Source: Uranotaenia lowii (taxonomy: Eukaryota > Arthropoda > Insecta > Diptera > Culicidae). Taken from it: a stretch of DNA of 64,000 nucleotides. A model generated the notes under the pieces. The model did not search any database. It saw only the letters and a program-made list of their open reading frames with translations, and was not told the DNA's origin. Shown in pieces: positions 55,753 through 64,000 of the stretch. Both the position numbers and the translations under genes were made by a program. The DNA is taken from positions 227,387,161 through 227,451,160 of the forward strand of contig NC_073693.1 of NCBI RefSeq assembly GCF_029784155.1. The letters are read 5' to 3'. Within the stretch, counting starts at the first letter, position 1; every line of letters starts with the position of its first letter.

Positions 55753-57135
55753 CTTTTGAAAGACAGCTTAGCAAAGAATTGCCAACCAGCACAACTCGTT
55801 CGATACCAAACAACATTGCTCCATTTGGCCGTTAGACTTTCGCGTTTACTTCCAGTCCCCGAAGAACAAATTCAAAACGACGCGAAAAGATTATTTACCG
55901 AAGTGATAGACTTATTAAACAGGTTCTTCTATAAAGATCACGACGTCACGAAACTACAACCGGGAAAAATCACGCTGACTTCACTTTTTGCTACGCCAAC
56001 AACTTCACTCGAAAATATAACTTTGACCGTAAACACCGAGAAAGCTAAAGTAGAAGAAGAGGAAGAAATCGATAATGATATAACTCAGTGTTTGTCGAGA
56101 TTAGGATGTGACACTAGCGCGTATTTTGAAAATCCCAAACAAGAACTTCGAGAAACCATGTTAACTCTTGAACATGAACTTTACGCTCTCAGGCAATTTA
56201 AGAGTTCGGTCGAGAATAATCCTCAAAAATTGGTTCCCAGAGTTCCTATACACCAATCAACATCAGCAAACATGCCATATTTTGGTATCTCAAGTGAAAG
56301 CTTCCATCCACCTACCTCGGTTACGAACTCAGTATCAGTTCCCCGAGTAGTGACTACCGTGAGTTCTATTTTGCCAATTTCCACATCTTGTACTTATTTG
56401 CCTACGCGACACACTCCTCTCCCAAATAATTACCCAGCAAGTTGTAGTGCGTGTACTCGAACTTCAACTGGAGTATGGCCCTCATCAACGTATTCGAACC
56501 CGACATACCCAATACCTCATTTTAATAATCCAGGTACCTTACCAGCACATAGTCTACCGTATGGTCAAGTCTATCCCAGCAGTTCTGTTCAGAACATTTT
56601 ACACCCTAATGATCCGTTTGCACCTGCTCACTCAGCTTACCAGCAAATCTCATCTTTAGCCCTGCCAACCTCGACCGTTTATCCAACCGGGTATCCATCG
56701 TTATTTCCATCCACTGCACTGAACCCGAATAATTTTCAGGAGCAATCGCAGGCACCGAGGCCAGTTTACAGCCACAAATCTCTCCCAGTATCTAAATGGA
56801 AGATCAATAAGTACTCAGGGAACGATCAGGGTAGCAACTTGAATGAGTTCTTAGTACTAGTTCAGCAACTTTCGCTTGCAGAGAGGATCTCCGAGCAGGA
56901 ATTATTCGACTCTGCTTTTCACCTCTTTACAGGCCCAGCATTAAATTGGTTCATGTCATTAAGCTCAAAAGGTCAGCTCAGAGATTGGTCACATTTAGTG
57001 AATGAATTGCGAAGAGCATTTGTCCACCCCGAACTGGATTCTCTTGTCCGTTCTAGGGTGTATCTAAGACGTCAACAGCGAAACGAAACATTTCAAGATT
57101 ATTTTTTGATATGGAAAAACTTTTTAGGTCTCTGA
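55753..57135 (+). pseudogene. Gypsy gag, middle part
   Basis: This frame continues the gag begun at 48270. A central Pro/Ser/Thr/Tyr-rich region (about 56230-56770) is followed by a capsid-like domain with WKINKYSG, LNEFLVLVQQL, ALNWFMSL and the RVYLRRQQRNETFQDYF segment typical of Ty3 gag. The frame then hits a TGA at 57133-57135 in the middle of the capsid domain, while the remaining capsid motif continues in the -1 frame from about 57102. A one-base difference in the six-T run 57102-57107 would account for it. The TTG at 55756 is not a true start. Confidence 0.75.
57102..57108 (+). other. Gag frame break at T_TTT_TTG
   Basis: The zero frame reads TTT TTG after a T, an in-phase slippery heptamer, and the -1 frame downstream carries the rest of the capsid domain. 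Since it falls inside the capsid domain and not at a domain boundary, a one-base deletion or a homopolymer assembly error is more likely than programmed slippage. Confidence 0.5.
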
Positions 57136-57671
57136 CTTTTCAAATGAGCGAACCAGAAAAATTGAACGTAATTAAACATAATATGCGAGGGGATTATAAA
57201 AAGCAAATTTTATGGCAAGTAATCGATTCAATCGAAGATTTAGTTGAAGCAGGTAGAAAAATGGATGCTTCAAATTTCTCTCTTTATAATAAAATGTTTG
57301 GTTCCGAAAAATTCACCAATGCGATTTCGGAAAGTCCACCCACATCAATCCCCAAAATTATTATTCCCAGTAACAATAATCAGAATCAACGGCAACAAAA
57401 GGACAACAATTTTGTGAATAGATCTGTAAACAACAACCCAAATCGAATTAATCCTTTTAAACCTAAAACAGAAACTTCCGGTAATCTAAAACAATCCAAG
57501 ACCGTCCCTGGTTCGGAAAACCCGCGCGAAGGTTGTTATTGTCGAAGCAAAAATCATTCTCTAGAAGAATGTCGTTCGAGTCGCGGTTTAATTTGTCGCG
57601 TTTGCGGATTTAAAGGATTCGACACACAAAACTGTCCCTTCTGTCGAAAAAACGGGTTGCAGACGATTTAA
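57111..57671 (+). CDS. Gypsy gag, C-terminal part with zinc knuckles
   Basis: Contains the end of the capsid domain (SEPEKLNVIKHNMRGDY), a basic Asn/Gln-rich linker and two cysteine motifs, CYCRSKNHSLEEC and CRVCGFKGFDTQNC, the second lacking the usual His. The frame ends with TAA at 57669-57671, just after the gag/pol slippery site at 57647. It would bind genomic RNA. The ATG at 57111 lies within the capsid domain and is probably not used; this part belongs to the same gag. Confidence 0.75.
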   Translation: MEKLFRSLTFQMSEPEKLNVIKHNMRGDYKKQILWQVIDSIEDLVEAGRKMDASNFSLYNKMFGSEKFTNAISESPPTSIPKIIIPSNNNQNQRQQKDNNFVNRSVNNNPNRINPFKPKTETSGNLKQSKTVPGSENPREGCYCRSKNHSLEECRSSRGLICRVCGFKGFDTQNCPFCRKNGLQTI

Positions 57672-57685
57672 AACCGCAGATCGTC
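57647..57685 (+). promoter_or_regulatory. Predicted -1 ribosomal frameshift signal (gag to pol)
   Basis: The heptamer A_AAA_AAC (57647-57653) is in phase with the gag frame. Eight bases downstream GACGAT (57662-57667) can pair with ATCGTC (57680-57685) around a 12-nt loop. The -1 frame is open from the heptamer through the pol ATG at 57755 to the end of pol, and gag stops 16 bases after the heptamer. A AAA AAC is a well-known slippery site in retroviruses. Whether it works is untested. Confidence 0.75.
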
Positions 57686-57754
57686 GACGCGCGCGTAAAT
57701 TCAGCCGAAATATTAACCACCCCATTTGAATTTTGGGAACCCACTCGCGATCAA

Positions 57755-60700
57755 ATGTATTTAAATGAAAACGTTTCAGAAATCTCGTTATCCGAACCCG
57801 AAGATAATCGTCCCTACGGTTACGTGAAACTCTATGACCTTCCGGTCAAAGGTTTACTTGATTCAGGGAGTAATTTGTCCCTGATCAATCGGAAAATCTA
57901 CGAGAAATTGAATCACCCTAAACTCCAACCTTTGAGTACTCCCATTCAATTAAAGACCGCCGGTGGAACCCCTTTAACTATTTTAGGCAAAATTCATATA
58001 CCGTATTCGTTCGACGGGAATATGAAAATTTTAGCCACGCTCGTTGTGGAAGATTTATCTTTAGATTGTATTTTAGGAATGGACTTTTGGAAAAAGTTCA
58101 ATATTATCCCAACCGTGAATCAATGCGCTGCTATCGAATCCAACTACGCGTCGTTGAATGAAATGCCGTGTACATTATCGGAAACCGAATTAAATGAATT
58201 AGAATCGGTCAAATCTTCTTTTAAAATTGCAGTCCCGGACGAAATTACGCATACACACTTACTCGAGCATAAAATCGAGATTCAGGAAATTTGGAAGGAT
58301 AAACCCGCGATCCGTCAATATCCGTACCCCCTATCGCCGAAAGTTCAGCAAAAAGTGCACGACGAAGTTAATCGGTTACTTCAAATCGGAATAATTGAGA
58401 GATGTCACTCAGATTGGTCTCTAAATATTGTCCCCGTCATCAAGCCGAGCGGTAAGGTCCGCCTATGTCTCGACGCGCGAAAATTGAACGAGCGAATAGT
58501 TCGCGACGCGTATCCGTTACCGCATCCCGGTCGAATATTAGGGCAGTTGCCGCGAGCGCAATTTCTGAGTACCATCGACCTCTCAGAAGCTTTCCTCCAA
58601 ATACCACTACACCCCGAGTCTCGGCGATATACCGCGTTTTGCGTTCAGGGTCTTGGAATGTTCAGATTTACACGCCTTATCTACGGTTTAGTAAATTCCC
58701 CCATGGTTTTATCGTATCTTATGGACACCATTCTAGGACACGGCGAGTTAGAACCTCACGTGTTCGTCTACTTAGATGATATAGTCATCGTAAGTGAGAC
58801 ATTCGACGAGCACGTGAGGCTGCTAAAGGAAGTAGCGCGTAGATTATCAGCAGCAAATTTAGCCATCAACATTCAAAAATCCAAGTTCGGAGTGCAAGAA
58901 TTGCCTTTTCTTGGTTATCTATTGTCGACTCATGGTCTGCGTCCCAACCCCGAAAAGGTTAGAGCGATCGTAGAATATGAACGACCGACCACACTTACCA
59001 AATTGCGTCGCTTTCTTGGCATGTGTAATTATTACCGTCGTTTTAATGACGATTTTAGTGGTATTACTTCATCCCTCACAGATTTGCTAAAAACAAAAAG
59101 TAAAACACTAGCGTGGAACGAAAGCGCAGAAGAAGCTTTCAGCTCAATCAAAGAGAAACTCATTTCCGCCCCAATCCTTGTCAGCCCTGACTTCTCTCGA
59201 GAATTTTGCATACAGACCGACGCTAGCGACGTCGCTGTTGCAGGGATACTCACCCAAGAGCACGACGGTACAGAACGCGTCGTGGCTTACTTTTCCCATA
59301 AGTTGACTACGCCTCAACGTAACTACCACGCGTGCGAGAAAGAGACGTTAGCTGCTCTTCTCGCAATAGAAGCATTTAGATGCTATGTCGAGGGAAGTCA
59401 TTTCACCTTAATAACTGACTCGTCAGCTCTTTCACACATAATGACCACTAAGTGGAAAACTGCGTCGCGTTGTAGTCGTTGGTGTTTGACGCTACAACAA
59501 TACGACGTTACTATACGCCATCGAAAGGGAAAGGAGAACGTTGTGGCCGACGCTTTGTCGAGAAGCGTCGCAGTAGTGTCTACTCGAAAGACTTCTCAGT
59601 GGTACACGGAAATGTTGCACAAGGTTTCAGAGTCACCAGACGACTACGTGGACTTTCGCATAGAAAACGGTCAGCTTCTCAAATTTGTATCTACCCCTAA
59701 CTTACCCTTCGACCACCGATTCGAGTGGAAACTTGTTCCCTCCCCGGATGATCGTGAGCAAATTATTCGTCAGAATCATGACGAAGCGATGCACTTAGGC
59801 GTAGATAAAACTACGGAACGCATCAAACAACGTTATTTCTGGCCACGATTAGCAATCGAAGTCAAAGACTATGTCAGTCGCTGCACCACGTGTAAAGAGG
59901 TTAAGGCAGCATGTGTACCGGTAGTTCCGCTGATGGGTGAGCAAAGGATCACTACGCATCCGTGGCAGATTATAGCAATCGATTTTAAAGGGCCACTCCC
60001 CCGTAGTAAAAAGGGTTACCAATACATATTGGTAGTGTTGGATCTTTTTAGCAAGTGGATTATGTTAAGCCCCATGCGTAGAACTGACAGTAGCTCACTT
60101 TGTGAGATTATTCGAAACCAATGGTTCTTCCGCAATTCTACTCCCGCGGTTATCATCACAGATAATGGCTCATGCTTTTTATCGAAGGAATTTAAAACTT
60201 TACTTGATCGCTTCAAAATACGTCACTGGTTAAATGCCAAGTACCACTCGCAGGCAAACCCTGTCGAGCGAGTGAACCGCACGGTGAATGCGGCTATTAG
60301 GACTTATGTCAAAGATGACCAGAAACTCTGGGACACCAAATTAACAGAGATAGAAACCATCATTAATACTTCCGTTCACACAGTTACCAAATTCACTCCC
60401 TTTTTCGTCACGCACGGTCACGAAATGTTCGTTACGGGGTCAGATCACAAGATAGGGCTAGACGAATCCGAAAAACCACAGGAGGTTCGTTCAAACGAGC
60501 AAAAAGAAATTTTCGATCGTATCTTCGAACTCGTTCAGAAAAACCTTAAAGCAGCACATGAAGTTCGGAAAAATCAATACAACCTTCGTCATCGCGAACA
60601 CGCAAATGCGTTTCAGGTAGGACAAGCCGTCTATTATCGAAATATGAGACAATCGAATGCAGCTCAGAACTACAACGCGAAATACGGAGCAATGTATCTT

Positions 60701-60805
60701 CCCGCGAAAATCCTATCCAAAGTCGGATCCTCTTCGTACGAAATTGAGGACCCTCAGGGAAAGTCCTTAGGGGTGTGGCCAGCAGCTCACCTCAAGCCAG
60801 GTTGA
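57755..60805 (+). CDS. Gypsy pol: protease, RT, RNase H, integrase
   Basis: 1016 residues from the first ATG; the frame is open upstream to 57647, so synthesis as a gag-pol fusion is likely. The protease has LLDSGS (Asp 36). The RT has LCLDARKLN, the TIDLSEAF region and YLDD at 339-342. RNase H starts near 485 (IQTDASD) and includes ALLAIEAF and ITDSSAL. The integrase has an H-x4-H, C-x2-C zinc motif (NHDEAMH ... CTTC) and triad D743, D803, E838, with 34 residues between the last two, as in elements with a SQANPVERVNR motif. A GPY/F-like tail ends it. No internal stop or frameshift is seen. Confidence 0.93.
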   Translation: MYLNENVSEISLSEPEDNRPYGYVKLYDLPVKGLLDSGSNLSLINRKIYEKLNHPKLQPLSTPIQLKTAGGTPLTILGKIHIPYSFDGNMKILATLVVEDLSLDCILGMDFWKKFNIIPTVNQCAAIESNYASLNEMPCTLSETELNELESVKSSFKIAVPDEITHTHLLEHKIEIQEIWKDKPAIRQYPYPLSPKVQQKVHDEVNRLLQIGIIERCHSDWSLNIVPVIKPSGKVRLCLDARKLNERIVRDAYPLPHPGRILGQLPRAQFLSTIDLSEAFLQIPLHPESRRYTAFCVQGLGMFRFTRLIYGLVNSPMVLSYLMDTILGHGELEPHVFVYLDDIVIVSETFDEHVRLLKEVARRLSAANLAINIQKSKFGVQELPFLGYLLSTHGLRPNPEKVRAIVEYERPTTLTKLRRFLGMCNYYRRFNDDFSGITSSLTDLLKTKSKTLAWNESAEEAFSSIKEKLISAPILVSPDFSREFCIQTDASDVAVAGILTQEHDGTERVVAYFSHKLTTPQRNYHACEKETLAALLAIEAFRCYVEGSHFTLITDSSALSHIMTTKWKTASRCSRWCLTLQQYDVTIRHRKGKENVVADALSRSVAVVSTRKTSQWYTEMLHKVSESPDDYVDFRIENGQLLKFVSTPNLPFDHRFEWKLVPSPDDREQIIRQNHDEAMHLGVDKTTERIKQRYFWPRLAIEVKDYVSRCTTCKEVKAACVPVVPLMGEQRITTHPWQIIAIDFKGPLPRSKKGYQYILVVLDLFSKWIMLSPMRRTDSSSLCEIIRNQWFFRNSTPAVIITDNGSCFLSKEFKTLLDRFKIRHWLNAKYHSQANPVERVNRTVNAAIRTYVKDDQKLWDTKLTEIETIINTSVHTVTKFTPFFVTHGHEMFVTGSDHKIGLDESEKPQEVRSNEQKEIFDRIFELVQKNLKAAHEVRKNQYNLRHREHANAFQVGQAVYYRNMRQSNAAQNYNAKYGAMYLPAKILSKVGSSSYEIEDPQGKSLGVWPAAHLKPG

Positions 60806-61735
60806 GCTTAGAGGATTAAATTGAGTTAAAATATTTTTGTACATATCTTTGTAAATACATTTATTTTCTTTTTTTATTTTATTTAAAGCTGGATTAAATT
60901 TGAAACTTTAATATTATTTCCGTTTTTTTTATTTTTTCTACAATTTATTTTTCATTATTTTCTATTATTTTATTTTAAGTTGTACATATTACTTTAATTT
61001 ATTTTTCTTTGTATTTTTCTTAATAATAATATTGAATTTTGTTGCTAAATTTATTCGGTACTGCAACCTCTTTTGTAAATATTGATTGGGTAGGAATAAT
61101 AAATAGTTGTAGGATAGGATAGGGATAGCTTTGTAGATTTAAGGGTAACTCGAGTAATTATTAGAGAGGGAGTAAACAATCCGCCTTCCACATCACGCAT
61201 ATCTTGGTTATAACTGTTTTCCTCGTTTAAAATTGCCGCTAGTTCTTATTCACTTATAAATATCCCAGTTCTAGACAAATGAAGTTGACCTGACTGACGT
61301 GTTTGCTGGAGACCGGAATCCAAGTGCCGCTGATGGTCAGTAAAGGTATCAAACATAGTTTTGACCCTCTAAATAGATATGGAGTCAGTAATGACGATGA
61401 ACATATATGACCCCGAATTACTGAAGTCTTGTCTAACTCTTGTTTGTTCTAGAGCAACCAAAAAAAAAAAAAAAAAACAAACAAAAAATCGAATAAATAC
61501 ACCAATGAAATGTAAGGAGCGTATTTGAAAAGTAAATAAAAGAGGGCAAAGATGTAGCCACATCATGAGCTTCAAACTTTAAAATCAGGATAAATGAAAA
61601 ACTACGTTTCGCAATTCCAGATATCTATGGCTTTGGAAACAAACGAATTATTTTTGAGTTCTTGTGTTATCACTGATGAACAGAAAAAGGGTTCATAATA
61701 ATTTATGCCCCTTTTTCTCCCGGAGAGGTGGATAT
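60806..61735 (+). other. Gypsy 3' UTR and polypurine tract
   Basis: 930 bases without env or any other recognisable frame; T-rich and A-rich runs (60860-61020 and 61461-61477) dominate. It ends in the purine-rich GGAGAGGTGGATAT next to the 3' LTR, the likely plus-strand primer. A short TCTCC/GGAGA inverted repeat sits at its start. Confidence 0.65.
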
Positions 61736-62890
61736 TGTAACCTCCTACTCGGTTACAACCTGCATTTTATGCATTTCGGTGGCAGTTTTGCCCTGAAAAT
61801 GATAAAATGTAGATAAATGTACATATTCACGCAGTAAAATTTTGATTTATATAACTTTTAGTTAATCTTTTATTTAGTTGGGCATTCGAGTTTATTTGTT
61901 TTGGAAAATAGGAATTTAGCAGGTATTTTCTCAGTGTAGCAGAGTAGGTAGACTCAACTGCTGTAACCTCATTTAGCCGAGACACCATCTGCGACATACG
62001 AAATCCGCGCCACATGCGGAAACACCAAGGGGATGACGTGGTCCAATCAGGATCGTCGACATCACCGATTGGTCGTACCGGGGGAGGTGATAAAAGGCCG
62101 ACGCACCAATGGGCCGGCCTCTTATCCCTTGGGAACGCGAGTCCGCTAAGTGTTGTTCGACCGTTGTGCGCGCTTTGTTTTATCCGCCAACTAGCCATCC
62201 ACCATCCAAGAGTCGTGACAGTTGAGACCTTGGTGGTTGTATCTTAATAAGTGCAATTTGCTAAAGGCACCGCAGCCAAAAAGGTGCCTAGTGCGTCCCA
62301 AGAGGGTCGAAAAGCCGTCCGTCAACATACGGCTGAAGACACCGGCCGTCCGTCAACATACGGCCAAGGACCAACCTTGAAAACTGCGGTTTTCATCTAC
62401 CATCTCCCTCTCGTAAATAGGCCTGGGTCGACGCAAGTCAAGAGCGTCTGACTGGCCCTTCTGAGGGAATCCGAGGCCGAGAAAGAAGCCCTGACAGCAC
62501 GCCAGGTTATTGGTATCCCCGGCGAAACTCCAAGATCCAGACACGTGGTACCACGGCAGCGAGTTCCAGCAGGTGTCCGGCAGCATCGACGGGTCCAGAA
62601 GCAGCAAGCAGTGAGTCAGAAAGTGTTATTTATAAATAAATAAAATCAATCCTTCCTTTAAATTCTGTTAACTAAATTTTGTTAGATTCTTGAGCAATTT
62701 TAATATACCCCTTTTACTGCCCCATAAATATTTGTTATATTTTATTGCGTGCACCGAAATAGCATCTAATACGGGTTATAACTGGGTGGGAGGAAGCGAA
62801 TATCGAACAGGTAAGTGAGTGATTTCCTAGCTACGACGAGCCAACCCTGAGATTGGCTGGAGTCCTGAGCTAGTCGAAGGCCTAGTTTCA
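61736..62890 (+). repeat. Gypsy 3' LTR
   Basis: 1155 bp; the only difference I see from the 5' LTR is A at 62843. It is followed by the target copy GAAG. It carries the same AG|GTAAGT donor-like site near 62811, which could splice readthrough transcripts into flanking DNA. Confidence 0.93.
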
Positions 62891-62914
62891 GAAGATTTTT
62901 ACAGTAATTTTAGT

Positions 62915-63320
62915 TTTTGGCAACACGCCCGTTAATTTTATGTTGCCAAAATCGAGTGTTGCCAAAATCGAACGGTTTTTTTAGTCACTTTTTTATTTTT
63001 TATTTTTATTTCAAATTAGTCAAATTTGATGTGAAACCTAATATAAGCATAATTTTCTTCAATTAAGCTCAATTATATTAGTTTTAAACAGTAAAAAATG
63101 GAAAAAATCGTGATTTTACAGTTTAAAACTATTCTTATTAAGCCAAATTAAAAAATTTGATGCTAATATTAGGTTTTACATTAATTTTGATTAATTTGAA
63201 ATGAAAATAAAAAAATATAAAAGTGCCAAAAAATTCGTCTTTTTTGGAGGTTGCCAAAAACAAACGGTTTTTGTTCGGATGTTGCCAAAATCGAATGTTG
63301 CCAAAATCATACGGGGTCTG
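62915..63320. mobile_element. Foldback-type MITE with TGTTGCCAAAATCGA repeats
   Basis: The inner arms about 62985-63055 and 63155-63228 are imperfect inverted repeats (CAAATTAGTCAAATTT...AACCTAATATAAGC against its near complement). Outside them TGTTGCCAAAATCGA-like words occur as direct pairs at 62941, 62957, 63280 and 63296, and an inverted copy (62915-62925) forms an 11-bp hairpin with the first. No target duplication was fixed. Confidence 0.5.
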
Positions 63321-64000
63321 TTGTACCTTTGCAGTTATAGTTTTCTGAAATCTTCTGTGTTTAAATTTTCATCGCAATTTAATGTATAATAGCATCAATA
63401 TCGCAAAACCAATGAACAGGCAATATGAATTACCTCTTTTGCCAGCTTCTTCCAAAGTATTTGATACTCAAAATCGATTGCCCGCCCTTGAAAACTGTCG
63501 TGTACAAATTTTCATCTCAATCCGATGAATAATAACGTCAAATCCAGTATTCCTTTTCGTATTTCAAAAATCGAAAAACATTTGCTTTATGAAAATTTTG
63601 TAATAATTTTTATAAATACTTTTTATACTTTGAAACTGGCTTACTGAATTTCACTTATAGAACTAACAAAAGGGCGCAGATAGCTGTTTTTTTTCCAAAA
63701 CGACTGTGAATACAAATTGTTTTTGAAAGTGAGATTTTGGTTAAAAATTGTTTAATTAAAGATTATGAATATAACCGATTCTTTTATTTAAACCTTCAAT
63801 TTTGTTATTTTCAAGCTTTCTGCATTTGTAAATAAAGGTAAATTTGGAATTCAAAACGAAAGAATAAATTTTGGAAGAGATTGGTTGCTGTGACAATTTG
63901 ATCCGTTAATTTCAAGGATAATACACTGAAAAAAATTCTACACTAGAGAGGGCAAAGTACTGGATCCGGGTAGGTCCAGTTCTGATCATCGCGAGAAGCT
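63321..64000. other. AT-rich stretch without recognised gene
   Basis: No coding motif, RNA gene or repeat boundary was recognised. Confidence 0.4.

Larger units (their letters stand above)
46741..62890 (+). mobile_element. Ty3/gypsy LTR retrotransposon carrying a nested BEL element
   Basis: Two 1155-bp LTRs (TGTAAC...TTTCA) bound the unit, with a 4-bp duplication GAAG at 46737-46740 and 62891-62894. Without the 7210-bp BEL insertion (including one target copy) it is 8940 bp. The order is LTR, PBS, gag, pol (protease, RT, RNase H, integrase), a long 3' UTR, PPT and LTR; there is no env. The LTRs differ at one position (G 47848, A 62843), so it inserted recently. Pol motifs suggest the mdg3-like side of Ty3/gypsy. 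It is broken by the BEL insertion in gag and a further gag frame break. Confidence 0.92.

Noticed and set aside
60806..61735. Possible env gene of an errantivirus downstream of pol
   Set aside because: No frame of adequate length, signal peptide or transmembrane segment is present; the element has a non-coding 3' UTR only.

Overview
The window looks like AT-rich, repeat-dominated nuclear DNA from an insect, most likely a mosquito-like dipteran. This rests on the mobile elements: a DD37E Tc1/mariner element of the type known from mosquitoes, an I-like LINE with RNase H, a BEL/Pao element, an mdg3/gypsy-like Ty3 element, tRNA-derived SINEs and many hAT-type non-autonomous elements. No prokaryotic feature and no convincing host protein-coding gene was found. 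The species assignment is inference. A run of exactly 500 N (32501-33000) is a scaffold gap.

Layout. 1-4552: AT-rich DNA with a GC-richer unique-looking island near 2590-3420. 4553-8273: two head-to-tail non-autonomous Helitron/Helentron-like copies on the minus strand. 9762-11459: a possible retroposon bounded by a 23-bp exact direct repeat and split by a 414-bp hAT MITE; a TIR element with an intron-like mini transcription unit follows (11767-12463). 13175-13364: a SINE. 14290-15298: a 1-kb satellite of a 7-bp unit, open in three forward frames and one reverse frame. 18583-20261: a non-coding retroposon with a 22-bp target-site duplication (TSD) and a poly(A) tail. 20820-30000: a degenerate TTGACAAAATT-type tract interrupted by a nearly complete I-like LINE (about 21889-29775), whose ORF1 is split by a 1.8-kb near-perfect palindromic hAT-type foldback element. 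34274-35560: the decayed DD37E element. 35574-40622: nested DNA elements and a second SINE. 43509-44345: another 8-bp-TSD element. 45481-46330: a unique-looking island with four clustered CCATAAA sites.

The right quarter is a retrotransposon nest. An 8.9-kb Ty3/gypsy element (46741-62890; 1155-bp LTRs with one mismatch, 4-bp TSD) carries within its gag a complete 7.2-kb BEL/Pao element (48548-55752; 536-bp LTRs that look identical, 5-bp TSD CTTTT, uninterrupted 1779-residue polyprotein). Both insertions look very recent, with BEL the younger. The gypsy element shows an in-phase A_AAA_AAC slippery site with a hairpin 8 nt downstream at its gag/pol junction, a separate T-run frame break inside gag, and a stem that encloses its primer-binding site.

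How the parts work together: autonomous elements (LINE, BEL, possibly gypsy relatives) can supply enzymes for the non-autonomous ones, while unique-looking GC-richer islands at 2.6-3.4, 16.8-17.3, 33.3-33.8 and 45.5-46.3 kb may be regulatory DNA of an unseen host gene. All claims come from reading the sequence; no database search was possible.
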